A stretch of 64,000 nucleotides of DNA from Lentzea albidocapillata (GCF_000719115.1 NZ_JOEA01000003.1:344160-408159), one strand, 5' to 3'. Shown: positions 53,475-62,726, counted from the stretch's first letter. Notes: generated by a model not told the origin, from the sequence alone. Program-made: numbers and translations.

Positions 53475-55041
53475 GATCCTCCACGTGGCGCTTCGCCCAC
53501 TGGTAGTCGGGTTTGCCGCTGGGGGTGCGGCCTATCTCGGCGACGAGCCACAACGACCGCGGCACCTTGTAGCCGGCGAGGGTCTCGCGGACGTGGGCGT
53601 CCAGTTCGGACAGTGTCGGTGTCGCGCCGTCGCGCGGCTGGACGATCGCGCCGACGCGCTGGCCTAGCAGGTCGTCCGCGATGCCGATCACGAGCGCGTC
53701 GAACACGTCCGGGTGCGACTTCAGCACCCCCTCGACCTCCTCGGGGAACACCTTCTCGCCGCCGGTGTTGACGCAGGTGTTGCCGCGCCCCAGCAACGTG
53801 ATGTCGCCGTCCTCCTCGAACCGGGCGAAGTCACCGGGCACGGTGAACCGCCTGCCGTCGACCTCGACGAACATCCGCGCGGTCTTCTCGGGGTCCTTGT
53901 AGTAGCCGAGCGGGATGTGCCCGCCGCGCGCCAGCTTGCCGATGACGCCGGGCTTCGGCTCCAGCTTCTTGCCGTCCTCGTCGATGACGATGGTGTCCTC
54001 GTTGAGCTTCACCTTGGTGCCGTCGGTCTTCACGATCTCCTTGGGCACCGCGCCGATGCCGGTGGACCCGGTCTCGCTCGACCCGATCGACTCCAGCAGC
54101 GTCGTGTGCGGCAGGTGTTCGTGGTACTGCTTCTTCACGGTGTAGGAGAACAGGGCGGCACTGCTGTTGAGGATGTACAGCGACGAGCCGTCGTACGTGC
54201 CGCGCTGGAACTCCTCGATCAGCGGCCGGCCCATCGCGTCGCCGGTGATGACGGCGACCTGGACCTTTTCCCTTTCGATCACCCGCCAGATCTCGGCGGG
54301 GTCGAACTTGGGCACCAGCACCACGGTGCTGCCGCTGAACAACGCGCCCAGCACGGCCCACTGCGCCGCGCCGTGGATCAACGGCGGCAGGCACAGCCTG
54401 ACCAGGCCGTAGTCCTTGCCCGCCTTGGCCTGCTGCCACTCGTCCGTCAGCCGTTCGCCGGTAACGAAGTCGATGCCGCCGCCGAGCGTGCGCCACACGT
54501 CCTCGTGCCGCCACATCACGCCCTTGGGCATGCCGGTCGTGCCACCGGTGAACAGGATGTAGAGGTCGTCGGGGCTGCGCGACTCGAAGTCCCGTTCACC
54601 GGACTCCTCGGCGAGTGCCGTTTCGTAGTCGGCACCGGCGAAATCCTCGTCCGTCTCGTCGTCGATCACGACCGTGTGGCCGGGCGCGCCGACCTCCGCG
54701 ACCAACGGCGAGTACCGCCGTTCGTGTACGAGAGCGGTCAGATCGGCTTCACCGAAGAGGTATTGCAACTCGTTCTTGGTATAGCGATAGTTCACGTTGA
54801 TGGCCACGGCGCGCAGCTTGAAGACCGCGAGCATGGCTTCGACGAGTTCGATCGAGTTGCGCGCGTAGAGCCCCACGTGCGCACCCTGCGTCACGCCGTT
54901 CTTTGCCAGGTGGTGAGCCAGTTTGTTGGCTCGCGACTCAAGCTCGGCGTAGGTGACCCGCTTGGACCCGCACACGAGCGCGGTCCTGTCGGGCACGGTG
55001 TCGGCGGCGTGTTCAACGAGGTCTGCGACGTTGAGGGCCAT
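53455..55041 (-). CDS. fadD19: Steroid side-chain acyl-CoA synthetase FadD19
   Basis: This 528-residue adenylate-forming enzyme loads CoA on sterol side chains. It agrees closely with M. tuberculosis FadD19 as I recall it: PDRTALVCG, FTGGTTGMPKGVMWRHEDVW (phosphate loop region), GDAMGRPLIEEF, IGSSETGSTG, GRGNTCVNTGGEKVFPEEVE, and GYKVPRSLW with PSGKPDYQWAK (catalytic Lys). FadD19 is required for C-24-branched sterol side chains in Rhodococcus. ATG 55041 is used. A KstR-type site lies 12 bp upstream, shared with the divergent echA19. Confidence 0.93.
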   Translation of the reverse strand: MALNVADLVEHAADTVPDRTALVCGSKRVTYAELESRANKLAHHLAKNGVTQGAHVGLYARNSIELVEAMLAVFKLRAVAINVNYRYTKNELQYLFGEADLTALVHERRYSPLVAEVGAPGHTVVIDDETDEDFAGADYETALAEESGERDFESRSPDDLYILFTGGTTGMPKGVMWRHEDVWRTLGGGIDFVTGERLTDEWQQAKAGKDYGLVRLCLPPLIHGAAQWAVLGALFSGSTVVLVPKFDPAEIWRVIEREKVQVAVITGDAMGRPLIEEFQRGTYDGSSLYILNSSAALFSYTVKKQYHEHLPHTTLLESIGSSETGSTGIGAVPKEIVKTDGTKVKLNEDTIVIDEDGKKLEPKPGVIGKLARGGHIPLGYYKDPEKTARMFVEVDGRRFTVPGDFARFEEDGDITLLGRGNTCVNTGGEKVFPEEVEGVLKSHPDVFDALVIGIADDLLGQRVGAIVQPRDGATPTLSELDAHVRETLAGYKVPRSLWLVAEIGRTPSGKPDYQWAKRHVEDHAHQPV

Positions 55042-55052
55042 GGCAGACAAAG

Positions 55053-55066
55053 TAGAACGTGTTACT
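55053..55066. promoter_or_regulatory. KstR-type operator between fadD19 and echA19
   Basis: TAGAACGTGTTACT matches TnnAACnnGTTnnA except the last base. It is 12 bp from the fadD19 start and 50 bp from the echA19 start and can serve both promoters. A KstR site in this same intergenic gap (Rv3515c-Rv3516) would be expected from the mycobacterial regulon. Confidence 0.75.
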
Positions 55067-55115
55067 GTTCCCGACAATCCCCCGTGCGGTCAGACTCGAT
55101 CCAGGAGGCGCGCGA

Positions 55116-55907
55116 ATGACGACCACGACGGAACCACATGCCTTGGTGGAGTTGGCCGGCAACGTCCTGGTCGTCACGATGAACCGCCCAGAGGTCCGCA
55201 ACGCCCTGTCCGGCCCCATGCTGGCCATCATGAAGGAGGCGTGGGACCGGGTGGACTCCGATCCGGACGTCCGCGTCTGCATCCTCACCGGCGCGGGCGG
55301 AGCGTTCTGCGCGGGCGCGGACCTCAAGGCGATGACGTCCAACCACCCCAGCGAAAACGCCGGCAAGTTCGACTTCTCCGTCATCGAACCACTGCTCAAA
55401 GGACGTCGATTGACGAAACCACTGATCGCCGCGGTGGAAGGCCCGGCGGTCGCCGGTGGCACGGAAATCCTGCAGGCGACCGACATCCGCGTCGCCGGCG
55501 AGAGCGCGCGGTTCGGTGTCTCGGAGGCACGCTGGGGCCTGTTCCCCCTGGGCGGCTCGGCGGTCCGGCTGCCACGCCAGATCCCCTACACCGTCGCGGC
55601 CGACCTCCTGCTGACGGGACGGCACATCCGGGCGGCGGAGGCCAAGGAGATCGGGCTGATCGGGCACGTGGTGCCGGACGGTCAGGCTTTGGACAAGGCG
55701 TTGGAACTGGCCGCGCTCATCACGGCCAACGGGCCCATCGCGGTGCAGAAGATCCTGCAGACCATGCGGGAGACCGAGGTCATGCACGAGAACGAGGCGT
55801 TCACAGTGGACGCCCGGCTCGGCATGGAGGTGTTCTCCAGCGAGGACGCCAAGGAAGGGCCGCGGGCGTTCGCGGAGAAGCGCAAGCCGGAGTTCAAGGG
55901 CCGGTAG
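55116..55907 (+). CDS. echA19: Enoyl-CoA hydratase EchA19
   Basis: This 263-residue crotonase-fold enzyme has [31 protein letters not shown] (oxyanion hole), and [40 protein letters not shown] is followed by the ending [17 protein letters not shown]. It strongly resembles M. tuberculosis EchA19, which hydrates unsaturated steroid-CoA esters. ATG 55116 has AGGAGG eight nt upstream. It pairs divergently with fadD19, as in Rv3515c-Rv3516. Confidence 0.93.
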   Translation: MTTTTEPHALVELAGNVLVVTMNRPEVRNALSGPMLAIMKEAWDRVDSDPDVRVCILTGAGGAFCAGADLKAMTSNHPSENAGKFDFSVIEPLLKGRRLTKPLIAAVEGPAVAGGTEILQATDIRVAGESARFGVSEARWGLFPLGGSAVRLPRQIPYTVAADLLLTGRHIRAAEAKEIGLIGHVVPDGQALDKALELAALITANGPIAVQKILQTMRETEVMHENEAFTVDARLGMEVFSSEDAKEGPRAFAEKRKPEFKGR

Positions 55908-55935
55908 CCTTCTGCGCTTGGGACCTGTCGTATTC

Positions 55936-57642
55936 TCACACGTCGTTGGCCGCGATGTACCCGAACGTCATGGCGGGCCCGATCGTCGACCCCGCCCCGG
56001 CATAACTCCGCCCCATCACGGCCGAACTGACGTTGCCCGCCGCGTACAGCCCGGGGATCACCGACCCGTCCGGCCGCCGCACACGGGCACGCGCATCCGT
56101 CACGAGACCGCCCTTGGTGCCGAGGTCGCCCGGCACGATCTTGAAGGCGTAGAACGGCGGCGCCCACAGCGGGGCCAGGCACGAGTTCGGGAAGACGGCC
56201 GGGTCCGTGTAGTAGTGGTCGTACGCGCTGTCGCCGCGCTTGAAGTCGGGGTCGCGACCGCTCAGGGCCTGGTTGTTGAACCGGCTGACGGTCGACCTCA
56301 GGTTCGCGCCGGGCACGCCGATGGCCGAGGCCAGGCCGTCGAGCGACCAGTTCTTCACCACGGCACCGGACTGGTACCAGCCGTCCGGCAGCGGCAGGGC
56401 CGGTGCCACGTCGGCGAACAGGTACCTGTTGCGGTAGTTCTGGTCGACGACGAGCCAGGCCGGGATGCACGGGTCTGCCGGATTCTTGTCGTACATCACG
56501 TGCACGACGTCGCTGTAGGGCGCGGCCTCGTTGACGAAGCGGCGGCCGGCCGCGTTGATCATCAGGCCGCCGGGCAGCGTGCGTTCGGCGAGACAGAAGT
56601 ACGGGGTGCCGGGCACCGGGATCGCGGGGCCCCACCAAGCGTCGTCCATCAGGTCGAGCGCCGCGCCCGCCCGCTGGCCCGCGCGGTGGCCGTCGCCGGT
56701 GTTCTCCTTCGCGCCGACCGTCCACTGAGTACCGATCGGCTGGCGTTGGTACTGGGCGCGCATCGCCGCGTTGTGTTCGAAGCCGCCGGAACCCATGATC
56801 ACGCCACGTCGTGCGCGCACGGCACCGCGTGAGGTCAGCACGCCCTTGACGGCGCCGTTCTCCACGATCAGGTCTGCCAGACCGGTGTTCAGCCACACCG
56901 GGACGTTCGACTGCATCAGACCGGCCCGCAGCCCGCCGGCCAGCGCCTGGCCCATGGTCAGCGGCTTCTGCCCGGCCAGGGCGGCCGCGGTGCCGCGCGC
57001 CAGGGCAGCGGCCGCGGTCGCCGCGCCCTTCGCGTTGACCAGGGCCAGCGCGAGCCACTTGTAGTCCGCGCCGTAGATCACCATGCCGGCCGGTGTGGCC
57101 AGGTAGGGGGCGTTCAGGTTCGCCAGCTCGGCGCCGAGGACGCGGCCGTCGAGCATCTCCGGCTCGATCGAACGGCCCTTCACGATGCCGCCGGGGTACT
57201 CCGGGTAGTAGTCGCTGTAGCCGTCCATGTGCCGGAAGCGCAGCGGGCTGTTGCGCATGACGAACGAGATCATCTGCGGCCCGTAGGTCAGGTAGGCCTG
57301 CTGCCGCACGAGCGGGATGTCGCCGACGACCGCCGCCAGGTACTGCGCGGCCTTCGCGGGCGTGTCCGGAATGCCCGCCGCCAGGATCACCTCGTTGTTG
57401 GGGATCCAGATGCCCGCGCCCGAGCGAGCGGCCGAGCCGCCGTAGGTCGGCGCCTTCTCCACGACCACGCAGCTCAGGCCGCGTTTGGCGGCGGTCAGCG
57501 CGGCGGTCATGCCGGCCGCGCCCGCGCCGACCACGACGACGTCGAACTCGCCGAGATCGGCGGAGGCGGTGGCGGGTTTGACCAGTCCGGAGGCCAGCGC
57601 GAGACCGGCTCCGGCGAGCACCTGACGGCGGTTCAGGTTCAC
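55936..57642 (-). CDS. kstD: 3-ketosteroid delta-1-dehydrogenase-like flavoprotein with a Tat signal
   Basis: This 568-residue FAD protein has a Rossmann fold VVVVGAGAAGMTAALTAAKRG and the KstD features GGSAARSGAGIWIPNNEV, MGSGGFEHN, and SYAGAGSTIGPAMTFGYIAA. The N-terminus VNLNRRQVLAGAGLALASGL, followed by an ATASA cleavage site, is a convincing twin-arginine signal (R5-R6). It may therefore act outside the membrane, unlike the standard cytosolic view of KstD. GTG 57642 overlaps the stop of the upstream flavin-like gene (GTGA). The operon starts at the KstR-type site at 59630. Confidence 0.88.
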   Translation of the reverse strand: MNLNRRQVLAGAGLALASGLVKPATASADLGEFDVVVVGAGAAGMTAALTAAKRGLSCVVVEKAPTYGGSAARSGAGIWIPNNEVILAAGIPDTPAKAAQYLAAVVGDIPLVRQQAYLTYGPQMISFVMRNSPLRFRHMDGYSDYYPEYPGGIVKGRSIEPEMLDGRVLGAELANLNAPYLATPAGMVIYGADYKWLALALVNAKGAATAAAALARGTAAALAGQKPLTMGQALAGGLRAGLMQSNVPVWLNTGLADLIVENGAVKGVLTSRGAVRARRGVIMGSGGFEHNAAMRAQYQRQPIGTQWTVGAKENTGDGHRAGQRAGAALDLMDDAWWGPAIPVPGTPYFCLAERTLPGGLMINAAGRRFVNEAAPYSDVVHVMYDKNPADPCIPAWLVVDQNYRNRYLFADVAPALPLPDGWYQSGAVVKNWSLDGLASAIGVPGANLRSTVSRFNNQALSGRDPDFKRGDSAYDHYYTDPAVFPNSCLAPLWAPPFYAFKIVPGDLGTKGGLVTDARARVRRPDGSVIPGLYAAGNVSSAVMGRSYAGAGSTIGPAMTFGYIAANDV

Positions 57643-58094
57643 GGGTTCACTCCAGACATCGTCTTCCGGTGGTCCCAGCTGGCGATCTTGGTCGGACGGA
57701 AGATCACGGCGACGCGCCTCGACATCGCCTTGCGCAGGGCTTCGCGGGCTTCGGGATCGTCCCCGACCTCACCGAAGTTGCGTTCCACCACGGCGTCCAC
57801 GACCCGGCCGAGGTCCGGCGTGAACTCGGTGACGCCCTCCATGTGCACGCCGCGCAGCTGGTCGTAGGTCTCCCCCGCCTCGGCCAGCACGCTGCAGCGC
57901 GGATCGCGTTGCAGGTTCAGGATCTTCTGCGACTTGCGGTCCGTGCAGAACACGAGCTCGCCGTCCACCCACGCGAACCACATCGGCGCGAGGTGCGGCA
58001 GGCCGTTGCGGCCGATGGTGGCGACGATCAACGTCTTCTGGCCCTGGAGAAAAGTCTCGACCTCGGCCGGCGTCATCCTGATGAGGTCACGCAC
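57639..58094 (-). CDS. PPOX-class F420/flavin-dependent split-barrel protein
   Basis: This 151-residue split-barrel protein has VATIGRNGLPHLAPMWFAWVDG, TDRKSQKILNLQRDPRCSVL and RVAVIFRPTKIASWDHR. It is related to pyridoxamine-5'-phosphate oxidases, and actinobacterial forms often use F420. GTG 58094 has AAGGAAG eight nt upstream and overlaps the preceding ligase gene by 8 nt. It may reduce or protect a steroid intermediate; the activity is not known. Confidence 0.85.
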   Translation of the reverse strand: MRDLIRMTPAEVETFLQGQKTLIVATIGRNGLPHLAPMWFAWVDGELVFCTDRKSQKILNLQRDPRCSVLAEAGETYDQLRGVHMEGVTEFTPDLGRVVDAVVERNFGEVGDDPEAREALRKAMSRRVAVIFRPTKIASWDHRKTMSGVNP

Positions 58095-59619
58095 CGCTTG
58101 AACTTCCTTCTTGGCTGCGCAGCTTTCGCTTGTACAACTTGCCGTTCGGGTCGCGCGGTAGTTCGGCGAGATACTCGATCGTCCGTGGCAGCTTGAACTT
58201 CGCCAAGCGCGTCCGCGCGAACTCCAGCAACTCCTCGGTCAGTTCCTCGGAAGCCTCGACCCCGTCCGCGGGCTGCACCACGGCCTTGATCGCCTCGCCC
58301 CAGTCCGGATGCGGCACTCCGAACACCGCCACGTCCGCGACCTTCGGGTGGCAGATCAGTTCGCCCTCGATCTCCGCCGGGTAGATGTTCACACCACCAG
58401 AGATGATCATGTCGTTCTTGCGGTCGCACAGGAACAGGTAGCCGTCCTCGTCCAGATAGCCGATGTCCTGCAACGTGAACAGCTTGCCGACGCGCGCGGC
58501 CCGGGTCTTCTCCGCGTCCTTGTGGTACTCGAACGTCGCGTCGCCCATCCGCATGTAGACCAGGCCCTGCTCGCCGACGGGCAGCTCGGTGCCGTCCTCG
58601 CCGAGAATCTTGATCTCGGACGTCGGCCACGGCAGACCGACCGATCCAGGCTTGCGCAGCCACTCCTGAGCGGTGATCGCGGTGCCACCGCCCTCAGTGG
58701 CCGCGTAGTACTCGATCACGACCGGCCCCCACCAGTCGAGCATGCGGCGCTTGACCTCCAGCGGGCACGGCGCCGCGCCGTGGATCATCGCGCGCAGCGA
58801 ACCTATGTCGTACTTGGCTTTCACGTCGTCCGGCAGAGCCAGCAACCGGTGGAACTGGGTCGGCACCATGTGGCTGTGGGTGACCTTGTGGCGTTCGATC
58901 AGCCGCAGCATGTCCTCCGGCGCCCAGTGGTCCATGAGCACGGTGGTGTGGCCGAGCTGGATCGAGATGACGACGAAGTTGAGCACCGCTGTGTGGTAGA
59001 GCGGCGACCCACACAGGTGCACGTGCCCGTCGTGCGGCTTGATGCCGAAGATGCCGAAGAACCAGGCGGCGGAGGGCGGCACGACGTCCGGGTCGGCGCC
59101 GGTCAACGGCCTGCGCACTCCCTTGGGGCGGCCGGTCGTGCCGGAGGTGTAGAGCATCGGCGACCCCATGGTGCGGCCGTCGGGCCTGCCTTCCTCGCCC
59201 TCGCCGAGCTTCGCCAGAGGCGTGAAGTCCGTGATCTCACCGACGGCGAACCTCGCCTCGGCCGGAAGGCCCGCTGCGGCTTCGACGGCCGCCGCGGCGA
59301 ACCGTTCGTGGGCGACGAAAGCCTTGGCACCGCTGTCCTGCACGAGGTACGCGACCTCGGCCCCGGTCAGGTGCCAGTTGGCCATCACGACGTAGAGGCC
59401 GGTCTGGTAGGCGGCGAAGTACACCGCCACCAGGTCGGCGCTGTTGGGCAGCATCAGCACGATGCTGTCGCCGGGTTCGAGCCCCAGGGCCCGGAACCCG
59501 CGTCCGTAACGGTTCGCGGTGCCCGCGAGCTCCGAGTAGGTGATCTCTCGACCACTCGGATCGACCAGCGCGGTCAGGTCCGGCTGATCGGCAGCGATGT
59601 TCCAGAGTCCTGTGACCAC
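58087..59619 (-). CDS. Acyl-CoA synthetase of the sterol island
   Basis: This 510-residue adenylate-forming enzyme has MLYTSGTTGRPKGVRRPL (phosphate loop region), EYYAATEGGGTAIT, LCDRKNDMIISGGVNIYPAE (hinge) and LPRDPNGKLYKRKL (catalytic Lys). It heads the operon FadD, PPOX protein, KstD, with a KstR-type site 11 bp before its GTG. A steroid or propionate-type side-chain acid is the likely substrate. It did not match FadD17 or FadD19 closely, so the exact function is open. Confidence 0.9.
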   Translation of the reverse strand: MVTGLWNIAADQPDLTALVDPSGREITYSELAGTANRYGRGFRALGLEPGDSIVLMLPNSADLVAVYFAAYQTGLYVVMANWHLTGAEVAYLVQDSGAKAFVAHERFAAAAVEAAAGLPAEARFAVGEITDFTPLAKLGEGEEGRPDGRTMGSPMLYTSGTTGRPKGVRRPLTGADPDVVPPSAAWFFGIFGIKPHDGHVHLCGSPLYHTAVLNFVVISIQLGHTTVLMDHWAPEDMLRLIERHKVTHSHMVPTQFHRLLALPDDVKAKYDIGSLRAMIHGAAPCPLEVKRRMLDWWGPVVIEYYAATEGGGTAITAQEWLRKPGSVGLPWPTSEIKILGEDGTELPVGEQGLVYMRMGDATFEYHKDAEKTRAARVGKLFTLQDIGYLDEDGYLFLCDRKNDMIISGGVNIYPAEIEGELICHPKVADVAVFGVPHPDWGEAIKAVVQPADGVEASEELTEELLEFARTRLAKFKLPRTIEYLAELPRDPNGKLYKRKLRSQEGSSSGA

Positions 59620-59629
59620 ACCCTCAAAG

Positions 59630-59643
59630 TAGAACGCGTTTCA
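59630..59643. promoter_or_regulatory. KstR-type operator upstream of the acyl-CoA synthetase-KstD operon
   Basis: TAGAACGCGTTTCA fits TnnAACnnGTTnnA at every fixed position. It lies 11 bp before the GTG of the acyl-CoA synthetase gene. It also falls just past the 3' end of the LLM gene (stop at 59645). Confidence 0.8.
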
Positions 59644-59644
59644 C

Positions 59645-60673
59645 CTACTGACAAGCCTCCGACAAGGCCTTGATCGAGGCAACGTCGCGGCATCCGACGA
59701 GCAGTGTCGTGACGCCGGCCTTCTCCCACCGGCGAACCTCCTCGCGCACGTGCTCCGCATTGCCGACGATGCTGATCTCGGCCACCAACTCGTCCGGAAC
59801 CACCTGCGCCGCCTCGTCCTTGCGCCCGGCCTGGAAGAGCCTGCCGACGTCCTCGACGACCTCGCCGTATCCCATGCGGGTGAACACCTCTGCGTGGAAG
59901 TTCATCCCCGGCGCACCCATTCCGCCGATGTACAAAGCGACGAACGGCTTCAGCATCGCCCGCACGGCCGCCGGATCGTCCGTCACGACGACCTGGCAGG
60001 TGGCCGCGACCTCGAAGTTCTCCCTGCTACGGCCAGACTTCGCGAAGCCTTCGTCCAGCCACTCGTCGTACATGCCGGCGAGCCGCGGCGCGTAGTAGAT
60101 GGCGAGCCACCCGTCCGCGATCTCCGACGTCAGCGCGACGTTCTTCGGACCCTCCGCGCCGAGCCAAATGGGCAGGTCAGCACGCAGCGGGTGGGTGATG
60201 GGCCTGAGCGGTTTGCCGAGCCCCAGAGCGCCAGGCCCCTGATAGGGCAACGGGTAGTGCGGGCCGTCGTTGCGGACCGGCGCCTCACGGGCCATCACCT
60301 GCCGCAGGATCGACACGTACTCCCTGGTCCTGGCCAGGGGTTTCGCGAACGGCCGTCCGTACCAGCCCTCCACGACCTGCGGACCGGACACGCCCAGGCC
60401 GAGCACGAACCGCCCGCCGGAGAGGTGGTCCAAAGTCAGCGCGTGCATCGCGCAGGCAGCCGGCGTACGGGCCGACATCTGCACGACGGACGTACCGAGC
60501 CGCACCCGCGAAGTCTCGGAACCCCACCACGCCAACGGTGTGAACGCGTCCGAGCCCCACGCCTCGGCGGCAAACACCGCGTCGAAGCCGAACTCCTCCG
60601 CCGCCGCCACGAGTTCGGCGGCGTTCTGAGGCGGACCGGCGCCCCAGTACCCGAGCTGCAGACCGAGCTTCAT
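59645..60673 (-). CDS. LLM-class F420-dependent oxidoreductase (Rv3520c-like)
   Basis: This 342-residue luciferase-like monooxygenase has a TIM barrel start MKLGLQLGYWGAGPPQNAAE. FAAEAWGSDAFTPLAWW, LDHLSGGRFVLGLGVSGPQVV and RADLPIWLGAEGPKNVALT are the F420-type features. Gene order beside a DUF35 gene and ltp4/ltp3 is the same as Rv3520c-Rv3523. It is divergent from the DUF35 gene, with a KstR-type site between. A hydride-transfer role in side-chain degradation is inferred. Confidence 0.9.
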   Translation of the reverse strand: MKLGLQLGYWGAGPPQNAAELVAAAEEFGFDAVFAAEAWGSDAFTPLAWWGSETSRVRLGTSVVQMSARTPAACAMHALTLDHLSGGRFVLGLGVSGPQVVEGWYGRPFAKPLARTREYVSILRQVMAREAPVRNDGPHYPLPYQGPGALGLGKPLRPITHPLRADLPIWLGAEGPKNVALTSEIADGWLAIYYAPRLAGMYDEWLDEGFAKSGRSRENFEVAATCQVVVTDDPAAVRAMLKPFVALYIGGMGAPGMNFHAEVFTRMGYGEVVEDVGRLFQAGRKDEAAQVVPDELVAEISIVGNAEHVREEVRRWEKAGVTTLLVGCRDVASIKALSEACQ

Positions 60674-60695
60674 GCACCCATCTTGCCACCATTTC

Positions 60696-60709
60696 GAGAA
60701 CCTGTTTCA
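60696..60709. promoter_or_regulatory. KstR-type operator between the LLM and DUF35 genes
   Basis: GAGAACCTGTTTCA matches TnnAACnnGTTnnA except for the first base. It lies 9 bp from the GTG of the DUF35 gene and 22 bp from the ATG of the LLM gene. One site can control both directions, including the ltp4-ltp3 operon. Confidence 0.7.
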
Positions 60710-60718
60710 CTTTGATCT

Positions 60719-61663
60719 GTGACTCGGCCGCTGAGTGCTCCGCTCGACGTTGGCTTCGACTACACGCGCTCCCTCGGCCCGACGCTGGGCCGGTTCCTCT
60801 CGGATCTCCGCCGCCGCAAGGTGACCGGGATCCGCGGCAGTGACGGGCGCGTGCACGTGCCGCCGCTCGAGTACGACCCCGTGACCGCCGAACGTCTGCA
60901 CGAGTTCGTGGACGTGACGGCGACCGGTGTCGTGCGCGGGTGGTCGTGGATCCCCGAGCCCCTCGAAGGACAGCCGCTCGACCGGCCGTTCGCGTGGGCG
61001 CTCATCCAGCTCGACGGCGCGGACACCGCGCTGCTGCACGCCGTCGACGCGGGTTCACCGGACCGGATGGCGACCGGAACACGCGTGCGCGCAAGGTGGC
61101 GCGGCGAACGCGTCGGCGCGATCACCGACATCGAGTGCTTCGAGATCTCCGACGAGCCGGCCGACCCGCCCACGGAAGCCGACGACGTCACGATGGTTAC
61201 GACGCCGGTGAACCTGCACTACACCCACTCCGCGTCACCGACGGAGGACCCGTTCCTGCGTGGTCTCATGGAAGGCAGGCTGATCGCCCAGCGCTGCCCG
61301 GTGTGCGAGAAGGTCTACTTCCCGCCGCGCCCGGCCTGTCCCGTGGACGGCGTGCCGACGACGGACCAGATCGAGCTGTCCGACCACGGCACCGTCACGA
61401 CGTACTGCGTGGTCAACGTGCCGTTCCTCGGCCAGCGCATCCCGCCGCCCTACGTCTCGGCGTACGTGCTGCTCGACGGCGCCGACATCCCGTTCCTGCA
61501 CCTGCTGCTCGGCGTCGCGCCCGAGGACGTCCGGATGGGCATGCGTGTGGAGGCGGTCTGGAAGCCGCGCGAGGAGTGGGGCCCGACGATGCAGAACATC
61601 GACCACTTCAAGCCGTCCGGCGAGCCGGACGCGCCGTTCGACTCCTACTCCCAGCACCTGTGA
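60719..61663 (+). CDS. DUF35 OB-fold/zinc-ribbon protein, partner of the Ltp thiolase-like aldolases
   Basis: The 314-residue protein is a double unit. An N-terminal OB-fold half (about 1-140) lacks zinc ligands. The C-terminal half has rubredoxin-like C193-x2-C196 and C207, with Asp at 210 in the fourth place, followed by an OB fold (HGTVTTYCVVNVPFLG). It corresponds to Rv3521. DUF35 proteins bind SCP-x-like thiolases and aldolases to form active complexes, as in Ltp2-ChsH. GTG 60719 is used, and ltp4 follows after 7 nt. Confidence 0.9.
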   Translation: MTRPLSAPLDVGFDYTRSLGPTLGRFLSDLRRRKVTGIRGSDGRVHVPPLEYDPVTAERLHEFVDVTATGVVRGWSWIPEPLEGQPLDRPFAWALIQLDGADTALLHAVDAGSPDRMATGTRVRARWRGERVGAITDIECFEISDEPADPPTEADDVTMVTTPVNLHYTHSASPTEDPFLRGLMEGRLIAQRCPVCEKVYFPPRPACPVDGVPTTDQIELSDHGTVTTYCVVNVPFLGQRIPPPYVSAYVLLDGADIPFLHLLLGVAPEDVRMGMRVEAVWKPREEWGPTMQNIDHFKPSGEPDAPFDSYSQHL

Positions 61664-61670
61664 GGCTCGC

Positions 61671-62726
61671 GTGCGTGACATAGCGGTAGTCGGCTTCGCG
61701 CAGACGCCCTGCGTGCGCGAGACCGACGGCACCACCAACGGTGTCGAGATGCTGGTGCCGATCTTCCACGAGGTGCTCGGCGGGCTCGGAATCACCAAGA
61801 CCGACATCGGGTTCTGGTGCTCGGGCTCCTCGGACTACCTGGCCGGGCGCGCGTTCTCGTTCGTCTCGGCGGTCGACGCGATCGGCGCCTTCCCGCCGAT
61901 CGCCGAGTCGCACGTCGAGATGGACGCCGCGTGGGCGCTCTACGAGGCGTGGGTGAAGCTGCTCTGCGGCGAGATCGACACCGCGCTGGTCTACGGCTTC
62001 GGCAAGTCCTCGGCCGGGCAGCTCCGCCGGGTCATGGCGATGCAGCTCGATCCGTACCTCGTGACACCGTTATGGCCGGATTCTCTTGGCCTGGCGGGCA
62101 TCCAGGCACGTATGGGCATCGAGAACGGCCTGTGGGACGAACGCGCGATGGCCTCTGTGGCCGCGCAGAGCCGTTCCGCCGCCCTGTCGAACCCGCTCGC
62201 CCAGCTGTCCGGCGAGGTCGGCGCCGACGAACTGCTGGCCCTCCCCTACGTCGCGGATCCGTTGCGGCGGCACGACTGCGCGCCGATCACCGATGGTGCG
62301 GCGACGATCGTGCTTGCGGCAGGCGACAAAGCGCGGGAGCTGTGCGAACGTCCGGCGTGGATCACCGGTTTCGAACACCGCGTCGACTCGCCGTCGTTCG
62401 GCACGCGCGACCTGACGACTTCCCCCTCTGCCGTGGCGGCCGGCAAGGCGGCGGGCGCCGACGGCGTCCAGGTGGCGGAGCTGCACGCGCCGTTCACCCA
62501 CCAGGAAATCCTGCTGCGTCAGGCACTCGGGCTCGGTGACGACGTCACCGTGAACCCGTCGGGCGGCGTGCTGGCGGGCAACCCGATGTTCGCGGCCGGG
62601 CTGGCGCGCATCGGCGAGGCCGCACGCAGGATCCACGACGGCTCGGCGACCAAGGTCCTCGGCCACGCCACCAGCGGGCCGTTGCTCCAGCAGAACCTCG
62701 TCTGCGTGATGGAAGGGCGTGAGTGA
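61671..62726 (+). CDS. ltp4: SCP-x-like thiolase/aldolase Ltp4
   Basis: This 351-residue thiolase-fold protein (Rv3522-like) starts VRDIAVVGFAQTPCVRETDG. DTALVYGFGKSSAG covers the region of the usual nucleophile, but no cysteine is there, so classical thiolysis is unlikely. HAPFTHQEIL, VNPSGGVLAGNPMFAAG and GHATSGPLLQQN complete the fold. Ltp3 and Ltp4 are needed in Rhodococcus for C-24-branched side-chain cleavage, thought to be a retro-aldol step. GTG 61671 fits the 7-nt spacing after the DUF35 gene. Confidence 0.92.
   Translation: MRDIAVVGFAQTPCVRETDGTTNGVEMLVPIFHEVLGGLGITKTDIGFWCSGSSDYLAGRAFSFVSAVDAIGAFPPIAESHVEMDAAWALYEAWVKLLCGEIDTALVYGFGKSSAGQLRRVMAMQLDPYLVTPLWPDSLGLAGIQARMGIENGLWDERAMASVAAQSRSAALSNPLAQLSGEVGADELLALPYVADPLRRHDCAPITDGAATIVLAAGDKARELCERPAWITGFEHRVDSPSFGTRDLTTSPSAVAAGKAAGADGVQVAELHAPFTHQEILLRQALGLGDDVTVNPSGGVLAGNPMFAAGLARIGEAARRIHDGSATKVLGHATSGPLLQQNLVCVMEGRE

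Noticed and set aside
58087..59619. FadD17 assignment by synteny
   Set aside because: The N-terminal sequence does not resemble FadD17 as I know it, so only a general acyl-CoA synthetase call is made.
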